From assembly GCA_964473255.1 (NCBI GenBank), contig CAYYOT010000007.1, positions 1-64,000 on the forward strand: a DNA stretch of 64,000 nt. The letters run 5' to 3'. The position numbers were made by a program, and so were the translations under genes. Positions 53,224 to 63,008 of the stretch are shown here, one piece after another (within the stretch, counting starts at the first letter, position 1; each line of letters begins with the position of its first letter). The notes beneath the pieces were generated by a model that saw nothing but the letters and a program-made list of their open reading frames with translations, was not told the DNA's origin and searched no databases. The stretch comes from Kuafuiihalomonas sp964473255. GTDB taxonomy: Bacteria; Myxococcota; Kuafuiibacteriia; Kuafuiibacteriales; Kuafuiibacteriaceae.

Positions 53224-55080
53224 TCACGCTGGTTCGAACCCCTCCGCAGCGTCCGGTTCGTCTTCACTCGTCGGCTGCATGCGCTCCAAGTGGCGGAAGA
53301 TGGTGCGGGGATCGACCCCGAGGTCCTTCGCCGTCTGCGTCCGATTGCCCCCGTTTCGGTTGAGCACCATCTGGATGTAGCGGTGCTGGAAGCGCTCCTT
53401 CGCTTCGACAAGGGGCATGATCGCCTCGAAGTCTTCCGGCCGGAGATCGAGGTCATCCGGCCCGAGTTGTTGGGATTCGGCTAGCACCACCGCCTTCTCG
53501 ATTCGATTCTCCAGCTCGCGGACGTTGCCTGGCCACGAGTATTTTCGAATGGCGGCCATTCCCGCCCGGGTAAAGCCCCGTACGCTCCGTCCGAGGTTGG
53601 TCGCCGCCCGGGTCAGGAAATACCGGGCGAGGACCTCCATGTCGTCGCCTCGCGCACGAAGCGGCGGGAGCTGAACGTTGACCACATTCAATCGGTAGAA
53701 GAGGTCCTCGCGAAACGTGCCTCGCTTGACCTCGGCCGCCAGGTCGCGGTGCGTCGCCGCCACGATGCGGATGTCGACGGCTTCCGACTCCGTGTCTCCG
53801 ACCTTCGTGACGACCTTCTCCTGAATGGCCCGAAGCAGCTTGACCTGCAGAGCGAGCGGCATCTCGCCGATTTCGTCGAGGAAGAGCGTCCCTCCGTCGG
53901 CGACCTGAAAGCGACCGTCGCGCGTGCGCTCGGCTCCGGTGAAGGCACCGCGGACGTGGCCGAAGAGCTCGGATTCGAGAAGGTTTTCGGGGATGGCACC
54001 ACAGTTGATGACCACGAAGGGGCCGTCCGCCCGGCGAGACTCGGTATGCACCTGGCGGGCGATCAGCTCCTTGCCCGTCCCGGTCTCACCGGTGATCAGG
54101 ACCGAGATGTCGGTGGTCGCCACCTTTCGGACCCGCTTGTAGACCTCCTGCATGGAATCGCACGAGCCGACGATCTTCCCCATCCGGTTCTCTTCGAGCT
54201 TCTGCGCGAGCTCCGCCCGCTCGGAGGAGACTTCCTCGAGCCGGCGGGCTTGCGAGAGCAAGAGACTCGCCTGGGCGGCGAAGATGCTCATCACCTCGAG
54301 TGAGCCGCTGCTGAACGCGTGCGCCACCCGGTGATCGCCCACGTACAACAGGCCGCGAAGCTCGTTCCGCTCGAGAAGCGGGCAGCACATGACCGACAGC
54401 AGCTTGAGATTGACGACCGACTCTGACGCGCTCCACGTTTCGTCGCTGAGCGCATCCTCGACGACCAGCGGCTCTTTGGTCTCGATGACGCGACGCAGGA
54501 TGCTGTCCGATAGCTGGTCGAGTGAAAGCTGGACTTCGGCGCCGTCGACGTTGCGAGCTGCCTTCACTTGGGGACGTCCATTCTGCAGGAGGACGAGGAA
54601 GCCCTTCTCGGCGTCGGTGAGCTCGATGATCGCGTCGAGGATGGTCTCGACCAAAGTCGAGGTTGGAGCATTCTGGAGGAGTTTCTCCGAGAAGTCGTGA
54701 ATCCGCTGGTAGGCGGTAACCGCGGCCGACGACTCGTCGAGGCCGGCTTCCTCGGGCGAGGGCACGGTGGGCTGCGGCGGAGCCGTGCTCTCTTCGAAGG
54801 TCGCCCGCAGCCGCCCCACCCGGACTTCGTCTCCAACCGAGATCGGCACTCGCTTTTCGCGACGGCCGTTGACCACCATGTCTCGGAGCATCCCGACGAC
54901 GACGAAGTGGTCGCCGTCACGAACGAACTGCAGGTGCGTCGGCTCGAGGTCGGCGCCTTTGACCGTCACGTCATTGTCGTCACCGGAGCCGATCGTGGTG
55001 ATCGGACGCGACAACTCGATCGTGCGTACGGGTTGCTCGGGGACCTCGAGTCGCAAGACCGGCATTGGTCCGCGGACCAT
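53224..55080 (-). CDS. FHA-GAF sigma54-dependent transcriptional activator, 618 aa
   Basis: Domains in order: FHA at about 15-95 (ITTIGSGDDNDV, then VVNGRREKRVP), GAF at about 125-280 (ILDAIIELTDAEKGFLVLL), a coiled linker, and the AAA+ core at about 305-535 with GETGTGKELIARQ (Walker A), the sigma54 contact loop GAFTGA, LFLDEIGEMPL (Walker B) and WPGNVREL. A Fis-type HTH closes the protein (NRTQTAKDLGVDPRTIFRHL). Such proteins open sigma54 promoters; FHA binds phosphothreonine, so a Ser/Thr kinase may be the input. The kinase gene lies two genes upstream. The ATG at 55080 or an ATG five codons downstream may be used. Confidence 0.95.
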   Translation of the reverse strand: MVRGPMPVLRLEVPEQPVRTIELSRPITTIGSGDDNDVTVKGADLEPTHLQFVRDGDHFVVVGMLRDMVVNGRREKRVPISVGDEVRVGRLRATFEESTAPPQPTVPSPEEAGLDESSAAVTAYQRIHDFSEKLLQNAPTSTLVETILDAIIELTDAEKGFLVLLQNGRPQVKAARNVDGAEVQLSLDQLSDSILRRVIETKEPLVVEDALSDETWSASESVVNLKLLSVMCCPLLERNELRGLLYVGDHRVAHAFSSGSLEVMSIFAAQASLLLSQARRLEEVSSERAELAQKLEENRMGKIVGSCDSMQEVYKRVRKVATTDISVLITGETGTGKELIARQVHTESRRADGPFVVINCGAIPENLLESELFGHVRGAFTGAERTRDGRFQVADGGTLFLDEIGEMPLALQVKLLRAIQEKVVTKVGDTESEAVDIRIVAATHRDLAAEVKRGTFREDLFYRLNVVNVQLPPLRARGDDMEVLARYFLTRAATNLGRSVRGFTRAGMAAIRKYSWPGNVRELENRIEKAVVLAESQQLGPDDLDLRPEDFEAIMPLVEAKERFQHRYIQMVLNRNGGNRTQTAKDLGVDPRTIFRHLERMQPTSEDEPDAAEGFEPA

Positions 55081-55110
55081 ACCAAGAAGTACCGACGCGG
55101 AAAGCTACGG

Positions 55111-55902
55111 TTACCATCGGATTCCGACGCGGGTGTCGTCGCCCGAAGGTGCAGGCTCGACCAGGAGCTCTTCTCGCTTCGCTCGTATGATGGAGCCCGC
55201 CTGGATGGCGCCGCCGATGTATGACAGCACCGCCACCGCGAGCCCGGCGTACTGCAGGGCGACGCCGACGTCATAGGTGCTCGAGTTCGGATCTTGTTGG
55301 TTGGCGAGCCAGAATCCGCTGCCGTTCATCACCCATCCCCCGGCTTGGGTCGCGAGCCAAAAGCCGCCCCACGCCGGCTCGCCAAGCACGAACTGCGGAA
55401 CGCCGAATGGCACGAAGGCGATGGCCGGATGCGGAACCTCGACCTGTCGCTGCTCGACGACCACGGTCGGCGGCGGCTGCGTATCCGACTGCGGAGTCAC
55501 CGGCGCTTTGTCGCGAAGCGCCCGCAGTGTGGGCTCCATGGTTCGCTTGACCGCCTCGAAGCTCTGAATCACGTCCGGCGGCACGACGAAGGGGTCGAGG
55601 GAGTGGTCGGGGGACAGCAGGAGCAGGGCGCTGAACTCTTCTTCTGCATCGGCGGTTCGACCGACGATGTGGAGACTGATGCCGAGCAGCTCGCGCGCCT
55701 CCAGGGCGAGCTCGGTGTCGACGATCTGCGGGGGATGCAGCCAAGGCCAGAGGACCTCGATGACCTTGTCGAAGTCTCGGTACTCGAAAGCGTTCCTGGC
55801 GTAGCTGACCGCGGCTCTCGGATCGGGACGGGTCTGGGCAGCGGCTGGGGCGATCCCTACTACAACAAACCACAAGCATACGGCTGCCGCCCGGTAAGCC
55901 AC
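55111..55902 (-). CDS. Exported TPR-like protein with C-terminal membrane segments, 263 aa
   Basis: N-terminal signal peptide (MAYRAAAVCLWFVVVGIAPA, cleavage near AAAQ). Residues 30-130 form two or three TPR-like helices (ALEARELLGISLHIVGRTAD). The rest contains hydrophobic patches (about 170-235: FWLATQAGGWVMNGSGFWLAN and LQYAGLAVAVLSYIGGAI) compatible with membrane insertion. No known family. It lies 20 bases after the kinase and 30 bases before the activator on the same strand, so all three may act in one pathway. Confidence 0.7.
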   Translation of the reverse strand: MAYRAAAVCLWFVVVGIAPAAAQTRPDPRAAVSYARNAFEYRDFDKVIEVLWPWLHPPQIVDTELALEARELLGISLHIVGRTADAEEEFSALLLLSPDHSLDPFVVPPDVIQSFEAVKRTMEPTLRALRDKAPVTPQSDTQPPPTVVVEQRQVEVPHPAIAFVPFGVPQFVLGEPAWGGFWLATQAGGWVMNGSGFWLANQQDPNSSTYDVGVALQYAGLAVAVLSYIGGAIQAGSIIRAKREELLVEPAPSGDDTRVGIRW

Positions 55903-55922
55903 GCGGCCATTTCACCCGGCGA

Positions 55923-57644
<1,722 letters not shown>

Positions 57645-57864
57645 TCAGTCCCTGGTCTCGAGCGCAGGCCCCGCACCCACCGCCTGGACCCCACTCGCGA
57701 AGGCCGACGGTGTCAATGACGGGTGAGCAGCGAGCCGCGGTGGTCTCCGGATCAGAAATCTGCGGCGAAGCTCCATTCCGTCGAAGTTGGCCCCCCGGTG
57801 GCGGCTGTAAGGGTAGGGACGGCAGGACGGACCCGTCAAACCGCCTTGCCCGCCCCCGATTCCG

Positions 57865-57893
57865 TTGACTCGACGATAAGGGATTTCTAGGAA
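57865..57893 (+). promoter_or_regulatory. Candidate sigma70 promoter of the fadD-like gene
   Basis: TTGACT (57865-57870) and TAGGAA (57888-57893) with a 17-base spacer. The start codon lies 40 bases downstream behind a strong Shine-Dalgarno (GGAGGGAG). It is in the 288-base gap between the divergent kinase and fadD-like genes; the rest of the gap shows no gene. Confidence 0.4.
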
Positions 57894-57932
57894 CCCATTG
57901 GGTCGCGCAGACGCGACCAGGCGGAGGGAGCC

Positions 57933-59741
57933 GTGGCGCAGAGCATCATCGGATCGTTTCGGGAGACCGTCAGTCGGCGGCAGGACGCCCTCGCGGCCCA
58001 GTATCGAGGGGCTGACGGGGAATGGACCACCAGTTCGTGGACCGACTTCGACAAGGAACGTCAGAACGTCGGCATCGGGCTTCTCGAGCTCGGACTGCAA
58101 AAGGGTGAACGGGTGGTCATCCTGTCCAACACGACGATGAAGTGGATGATCGCCGATCTGGCGATTCAGAGCTGTGGTGGTGAGACCGTTCCCATCTATC
58201 AGTCCAACCTCAGTCACGAGGCTGAGTACATCATCAACGACAGCGAGTCCGCTTTCTGTTTCGTGGAGGACCGCGAGCAGCTCGACAAGCTCCTCGGCGA
58301 GAAGGACAAGCTCTCCAAGGTTCGCAAGGTCATCGTCATGAACGACGATGGCGAGACGTCGGACTGGGTCACGACCTGGAGCGAGGTCAATCGCCTCGGC
58401 GAAGCCGCTCGCGAGAGCCGCCTCGCGGAGCTGGACCAGCGCTCCGATGCCCAGAGTGGCGATGACATCCTCACGATCATTTACACGTCGGGAACCACCG
58501 GTCGGCCCAAGGGCGTCGTGCTCACCCATTCGAACATGCTGTACGAGGCGAAGGCCGCGATGCAGGTGGGACTGATCGGCGAAGACGACCTGGAATACAT
58601 GTTTCTGCCCATGGCGCACGTGTTCGCCAAGGTTCTCCAAGTCATCTGGTTGTACTCGGGTCACCGGATGGCCATCGACGCGGATACCACGCGCATTACC
58701 GAGAACCTCGGCCAAACCAAGCCCACGGTCATGGCCTCGGTGCCTCGTATCTTCGAGAAGGTGTACGCCCGAGTCGTCTCGAACGGTCTGGAGACGCCTG
58801 GCCTCAAGGGCCGTTTGTTCAAGTGGGCGGTGGGGCTGAACGACAAGTACGCGCAGCTGATGATCGACGGTAAGCCGGTTCCCGCCGGGCTGAGCATCCA
58901 GTTGACCTTGGCCAAGCGTCTCGTTTTCTCGAAGATCAATGAGCGTCTCAATGGCATCTTCGGCGGGCGGATGCGCTTCTTCATCTCCGGGGGCGCTCCG
59001 CTCCCCAAGAAGATGGCCTACTTCTTCAGCAACGCCGGCATCATGATTCTCGAAGGCTATGGTCTCACGGAGACGTCGGCGGCGAGCTGCGTGAATCGCG
59101 CGGAGAACAACAAGATTGGAGCCGTCGGGCCGCCGCTCCCCGGCACCGAGATCAAGATCGCCGAGGACGGCGAGATCCTGATCAAGGGGCCGGGCGTGAT
59201 GCGCGAGTACTACAAGCGGCCGGATGCGACGGCGGAAGTCCTCTTGGACGACGGGTGGTTCGCGAGCGGTGACATCGGCATCAAGGATGCTGACGGGTAC
59301 GTGTACATTACGGACCGGAAGAAGGACCTCATCGTCACTGCGGGCGGAAAGAACGTCGCCCCGCAGAACCTGGAAAACCTGATCAAGTCCGCGAATCCGC
59401 TGATCAGCCAGGTGGTGGTGCACGGCGACAAGCGCAAGTACCTGGTTGCGCTGGTTACGCTCGAGGAGGCGGCGGCGGCCAAGCTCGGCGAGGAGGCGGG
59501 AATCGGGACCGACTACGTGACGGTGACCCGGTCCGATTCGGCCCGAAAAGCCGTGCAAGAGACCCTCGATCAGGTCAATGCGCAACTGGCTCGGTATGAG
59601 ACGGTCAAGAAGTTCGCCATCTTGGAGAAAGACTTCGAGATCGGTGATGAACTCACCCCGACGCTCAAGGTGAAGCGCAAGCTCTGCAACGAAAAATACA
59701 AGGATATCCTGAACGCGTTCTACGACGAGCAGGTGGAGTAG
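57933..59741 (+). CDS. Long-chain acyl-CoA synthetase (FadD type), 602 aa
   Basis: AMP-binding ANL-superfamily enzyme: TIIYTSGTTGRPKGVVLTHSN (A3), YGLTETSAASCVN (A5), GWFASGDIGIKDADGYVYITDR (A7/A8) and GGKNVAPQNLENLI; a C-terminal Lys (TPTLKVKRK) is in place for adenylation. It activates a fatty acid with ATP and CoA. The GTG at 57933 has a strong Shine-Dalgarno sequence. Substrate chain length cannot be determined. Confidence 0.93.
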   Translation: MAQSIIGSFRETVSRRQDALAAQYRGADGEWTTSSWTDFDKERQNVGIGLLELGLQKGERVVILSNTTMKWMIADLAIQSCGGETVPIYQSNLSHEAEYIINDSESAFCFVEDREQLDKLLGEKDKLSKVRKVIVMNDDGETSDWVTTWSEVNRLGEAARESRLAELDQRSDAQSGDDILTIIYTSGTTGRPKGVVLTHSNMLYEAKAAMQVGLIGEDDLEYMFLPMAHVFAKVLQVIWLYSGHRMAIDADTTRITENLGQTKPTVMASVPRIFEKVYARVVSNGLETPGLKGRLFKWAVGLNDKYAQLMIDGKPVPAGLSIQLTLAKRLVFSKINERLNGIFGGRMRFFISGGAPLPKKMAYFFSNAGIMILEGYGLTETSAASCVNRAENNKIGAVGPPLPGTEIKIAEDGEILIKGPGVMREYYKRPDATAEVLLDDGWFASGDIGIKDADGYVYITDRKKDLIVTAGGKNVAPQNLENLIKSANPLISQVVVHGDKRKYLVALVTLEEAAAAKLGEEAGIGTDYVTVTRSDSARKAVQETLDQVNAQLARYETVKKFAILEKDFEIGDELTPTLKVKRKLCNEKYKDILNAFYDEQVE

Positions 59742-59758
59742 GCCGGCCGGCTTCCTGT

Positions 59759-59764
59759 TAAGCT
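59759..59764 (+). promoter_or_regulatory. Candidate -10 box TAAGCT
   Basis: TAAGCT is followed by 6 bases and the GTG of the next gene, the same layout as at 13055, 22439 and 28221-28226 (-). It suggests a leaderless message for the discoidin-like gene, separate from the fadD-like gene. Confidence 0.35.
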
Positions 59765-59770
59765 CGGGCC

Positions 59771-60883
59771 GTGCTCCTCGCGGTCGTAGCTCTGTGTGCT
59801 CTGGGTATCGCGGAGGATCCGTATCGAGGTTCGCGTCTCGAGAAGGCGGCGCTCAAGCACGGCTACGTGACGAAGAGCGTCGTCCCCTGGGCTGGCCGCT
59901 GGGCGGTCATCGAGCAGGGCAAGCGCGGCTTCAGCGCGTCGGTCATCGTCGAAGACGGTCGTCGGTTGTCCCGTCTCGGTCGGTTGGGACCTTGGCCGGC
60001 CGACCGCCTCGAGCGGGTGGAAACGGTGGAGCTCGTGGCCGGAACGCCATCGCTGTTGCTGGTGCTATCGCAGGATGCTCCGGACGAAGTGACGCACCAC
60101 GTGCAAGTCTTCGCTTCCGAAGCGAATGGCTTGGCCCGGCTGTTCGACCGTACGTTCATACTCCCCAAACGGCGAACCGACGATTCCGTCGTGCACTTGG
60201 GACGCGGCGAACCTCACTATCGTCTCCGTCCGATCGAAGGAGGCGCGGAGCTCGTATGGGTCCGGCGGCCTCGCATGTTGGGAGTCCCCCGAGGCGACAC
60301 GCTGGTGCGTTTCGCCATTGGGGCGGAGGCCTCGATATTCCGCATGCAGGAGGGGCGGCTCACCGAGGTCGAAAGCAACGCCTACGAGGACTTCATTCCT
60401 GCGCATCCGGTCTCTGGTGCGCGCGCGACGCAGCAGTTGCCCAAGATCTGGGGAACGGCCCAGGCCTTCTGGGCGACCGACGGAGACCTTCAGACCTCAT
60501 GGGCCGTACCCGCGGCGAAGCAATGGGAAGATGCGACCTTGACCATCCAGCTTGCGGAGGCGGCCGACGTTCGGATGGTCCGGGTGGTTCCGGGTTGTGC
60601 CATCGATGCCACGACGTGGGCGTCCGAAGACGAGGTCGGCGTGTTTCGCTTGGACCTCGGCGGCACGCTGACCGTGGACATCGACCGTTCGGCGCCCAAG
60701 CGAGTGCCGGCGGGGGTCGAGGCCTGGGGTGAGTATCCGCTGAGCGAGGGCTACGGTCGCCAGGTCGTGGTCTTCTTGAACCCCCCTCGTCGCGTCGCCT
60801 GGGCTCGAATGACAGTGCTCGCTCCCCTCCGCCGCGTACCGAAGGCGACGGAAGCGTGCATCAGTGAGATCAGTTTTCACTGA
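59771..60883 (+). CDS. Secreted protein with discoidin (F5/8 type C)-like domain, 370 aa
   Basis: GTG start and a short signal-like N-terminus (MLLAVVALCALGIA). The first 210 residues are beta-rich without a known family. Residues about 225-370 resemble bacterial discoidin/NADG-type domains: TAQAFWATDGDLQTSWAVPAAKQWEDATLTIQLAEAADVRMVRV is close to the 'DGDxxTxWxxxG..W..idLg....i..v.v' pattern; these domains bind carbohydrates or lipids. (Only the start of this match is quoted by key positions: Trp-Ala-Thr-Asp-Gly-Asp and Ser-Trp.) A surface-binding role is likely. Confidence 0.6.
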   Translation: MLLAVVALCALGIAEDPYRGSRLEKAALKHGYVTKSVVPWAGRWAVIEQGKRGFSASVIVEDGRRLSRLGRLGPWPADRLERVETVELVAGTPSLLLVLSQDAPDEVTHHVQVFASEANGLARLFDRTFILPKRRTDDSVVHLGRGEPHYRLRPIEGGAELVWVRRPRMLGVPRGDTLVRFAIGAEASIFRMQEGRLTEVESNAYEDFIPAHPVSGARATQQLPKIWGTAQAFWATDGDLQTSWAVPAAKQWEDATLTIQLAEAADVRMVRVVPGCAIDATTWASEDEVGVFRLDLGGTLTVDIDRSAPKRVPAGVEAWGEYPLSEGYGRQVVVFLNPPRRVAWARMTVLAPLRRVPKATEACISEISFH

Positions 60884-60933
60884 CTTCACGGTTTGCTTGC
60901 CCACCGGCTGATTTTGCCATTTGGTTCGCTGCC

Positions 60934-61884
60934 ATGCGGGTGGTTCCCGTGCTCTTTCCCTGCGACGTGGGGCATGCCGACCGTGGCCGATACGCCGAGG
61001 GCTCGGTGCGTGGCGCCCCCGACCTGCTCTTGGGCGCGCTCGAAGACGAGGGAGTCCGCTTTGCCCCATCCGTCCCCGTGATCGTCGAGCCGCCGGTGGC
61101 TGACGATGCGCCCGAGGCTCCGCTGATGTTCGACGAGGCGGCAGCCAAAGCCGTCCACGCCTTGGCCGCAGTCGTCGAGCGCATCAATGCCGCGGCGGAT
61201 TTTCCGCTCGTGCTCGGTGGCGATCAGCTGACGATGGTCGGCCACGTCTTGGGCCACAGTCGCCGGCACGATCGCGTCGGTCTCGCCATCCTGGCCGGGG
61301 CGGACCTGCCGCTGGAAGCGCCCGGGACGCCACACTATGACGACCCCACGGCTCGCAAGTCCGACGCAACGCGCCCGCGAAGGGGGAATGCGGCCGACAT
61401 GTCGCTGACCGCGTGCTTGGGGCGGCTGCCCGAGGGATCGAAGCTTGCGGCGGAGACCGCCGCGTGTGCCGCGGACGCCGCCCGAACGTCGATCATGGGC
61501 GTGCGCGCACCGCTGACCGCTCAGGTGCGTGCCAATGAGCGCAAGGCTGGCGTCGACGTCTGGACGATGGAGCGGCTGGAGCTCGACGGAGAATCCGCCT
61601 ACCGTTCGCGGCTGACGCAGCACCTCTCCGCAGGCCCCATCGTTCTGTCTTTGGACGTGCGAGGGCTCGATCCCCACCTGATGACCGCGGTTCGCGAACC
61701 CCGATCCGACGGCCTCGACTGGAGCTTCATCAAACGGACCTTGGAGCAGTGTCATCCACACGTGGACCGCATCCTCGGACTCGACATCAGCGAGCTCGAT
61801 CCCTCGCAGGACGACGCCCATCATGGGTCGACCCAGCGGTTTGCGGAAACGGTCGCTCCCTTCCTCCGACGCCTGTCCCGCTGA
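60934..61884 (+). CDS. Arginase/agmatinase-fold protein lacking metal ligands, 316 aa
   Basis: Ureohydrolase layout is recognisable: PLVLGGDQLTMVGH (residues 91-104) in place of GGDHS, LAILAGADLPL (117-127) in place of xxxDAHxD, GNAADMSLTACLG (151-163) in place of GNxHGMPLAxLLG, LSLDVRGLDP (238-247) in place of SxDxDxxDP, and GLDISELDP (282-290). The His of GGDH is Gln98, the DAHxD ligands are lost, His of GNxHGMP is Ala154, and the second Asp of SxDxDxxD is Arg243. The dimanganese site cannot form, so hydrolysis of arginine or agmatine is unlikely. It may bind a ligand or regulate a partner. It precedes pheS by 58 bases. Confidence 0.75.
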   Translation: MRVVPVLFPCDVGHADRGRYAEGSVRGAPDLLLGALEDEGVRFAPSVPVIVEPPVADDAPEAPLMFDEAAAKAVHALAAVVERINAAADFPLVLGGDQLTMVGHVLGHSRRHDRVGLAILAGADLPLEAPGTPHYDDPTARKSDATRPRRGNAADMSLTACLGRLPEGSKLAAETAACAADAARTSIMGVRAPLTAQVRANERKAGVDVWTMERLELDGESAYRSRLTQHLSAGPIVLSLDVRGLDPHLMTAVREPRSDGLDWSFIKRTLEQCHPHVDRILGLDISELDPSQDDAHHGSTQRFAETVAPFLRRLSR

Positions 61885-61942
61885 GGCTTGCCACCGGCTT
61901 GTCGGTTGACTCTCTGCCGGGGCGCCTGTCACTTCCCGCAGA

Positions 61943-63001
61943 ATGGAAGGGCGTGAGGGACCGACGCCCGAGGCGCTGGCGCGTCTCGAGGCCGACTTCG
62001 AATCGGAATTCGCCTCGGCCGCGGCGCTCGACGATCTAGCCCAGCTGAAGTCGAAGTTCTTCGGACCCAAGGGCCGTCTCACGGGTCTGCTTCGCGCCGT
62101 AGGAACGCTCCCGCCCGATCAACGTCGGTCGGCGGGACAGAATGCCAACCGAGTCAAGCAGAAGCTGGAAGGGGAACTCGACGGCCGCGTGAACGAGCTC
62201 GAGCGCCAGGCTCGCGAGGCGGAGCTGGCCAAAGACCCGTACGACACGAGCCTGCCCGGACGACCGGTCGTTCCGGCGGGTTCGCTCCATCCGACGATCC
62301 GCGTGATGGAAGACATGATCGACATCTTCGGCGCCATGGGTTTCGAGCTGGCGACCGGTCCCGAAGTCGAAACCGACTGGTACAACTTCGGAGCGCTCAA
62401 TTTTCCCGACGACCATCCGGCTCGAGACATGCAGGACACGTTCTTCGTTCGTCCTCACCCTCTGCATCCGGGCGAAAGCCTCGTGCTCCGGACTCACACG
62501 TCGCCCGTACAGATTCGAACGATGGAGCACCGTGGTGCTCCGCTGCGCGTGATCGCTCCGGGACGGGTCTACCGCTGCGACAGCGATGCCACGCATTCAC
62601 CGTCATTCCATCAGATCGAAGGCCTCATGGTCGATGTGGGAGTATCGATGGCTCATCTCAAGGGCGTGCTGCAGAGTTTCATCAACAGCATGTTCGGACG
62701 CCGTGAGGCGCGCTTTCGGCCCTCTTTCTTTCCCTTCGTGGAGCCGGGCGTCGAAGTGGACATGCGCTGTGTGTTCTGCGAAGGGGCCGGCTGCCGAGTC
62801 TGCAAGATGAGCGGATGGATGGAGATCCTCGGGGCGGGGATGGTCCATCCAGCCGTGCTCGAGGCAGCCAAGGTCGATTCGGAGAAATTCACCGGGTTCG
62901 CCTTCGGCTGCGGCGTCGACCGGATCGCCATGCTCCGCTATCACATCGACGACCTCGGACACCTCTTTCGGTCCGAAATGCGCGTTCTCGGACAGATCTG
63001 A
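61943..63001 (+). CDS. pheS: Phenylalanyl-tRNA synthetase, alpha chain, 352 aa
   Basis: Class II synthetase: an N-terminal coiled coil, then HPTIRVMEDMIDIFGAMGF (motif 1 area), LRTHTSPVQIRTME and VYRCDSDATHSPSFHQIEG (motif 2) and GFAFGCGVDRIAMLRYHIDD (motif 3). It pairs with PheT to charge tRNA-Phe. ATG at 61943. Standard length; pheT follows after 7 bases. Confidence 0.97.
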   Translation: MEGREGPTPEALARLEADFESEFASAAALDDLAQLKSKFFGPKGRLTGLLRAVGTLPPDQRRSAGQNANRVKQKLEGELDGRVNELERQAREAELAKDPYDTSLPGRPVVPAGSLHPTIRVMEDMIDIFGAMGFELATGPEVETDWYNFGALNFPDDHPARDMQDTFFVRPHPLHPGESLVLRTHTSPVQIRTMEHRGAPLRVIAPGRVYRCDSDATHSPSFHQIEGLMVDVGVSMAHLKGVLQSFINSMFGRREARFRPSFFPFVEPGVEVDMRCVFCEGAGCRVCKMSGWMEILGAGMVHPAVLEAAKVDSEKFTGFAFGCGVDRIAMLRYHIDDLGHLFRSEMRVLGQI

Positions 63002-63008
63002 GCTCTTC

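Noticed and set aside
57645..59585. A 646-codon open frame on the minus strand opposite the fadD-like gene
   Set aside because: It lies exactly antisense to a confident ANL ligase; GC-rich codon bias creates long open complementary frames, and its product has no domain.
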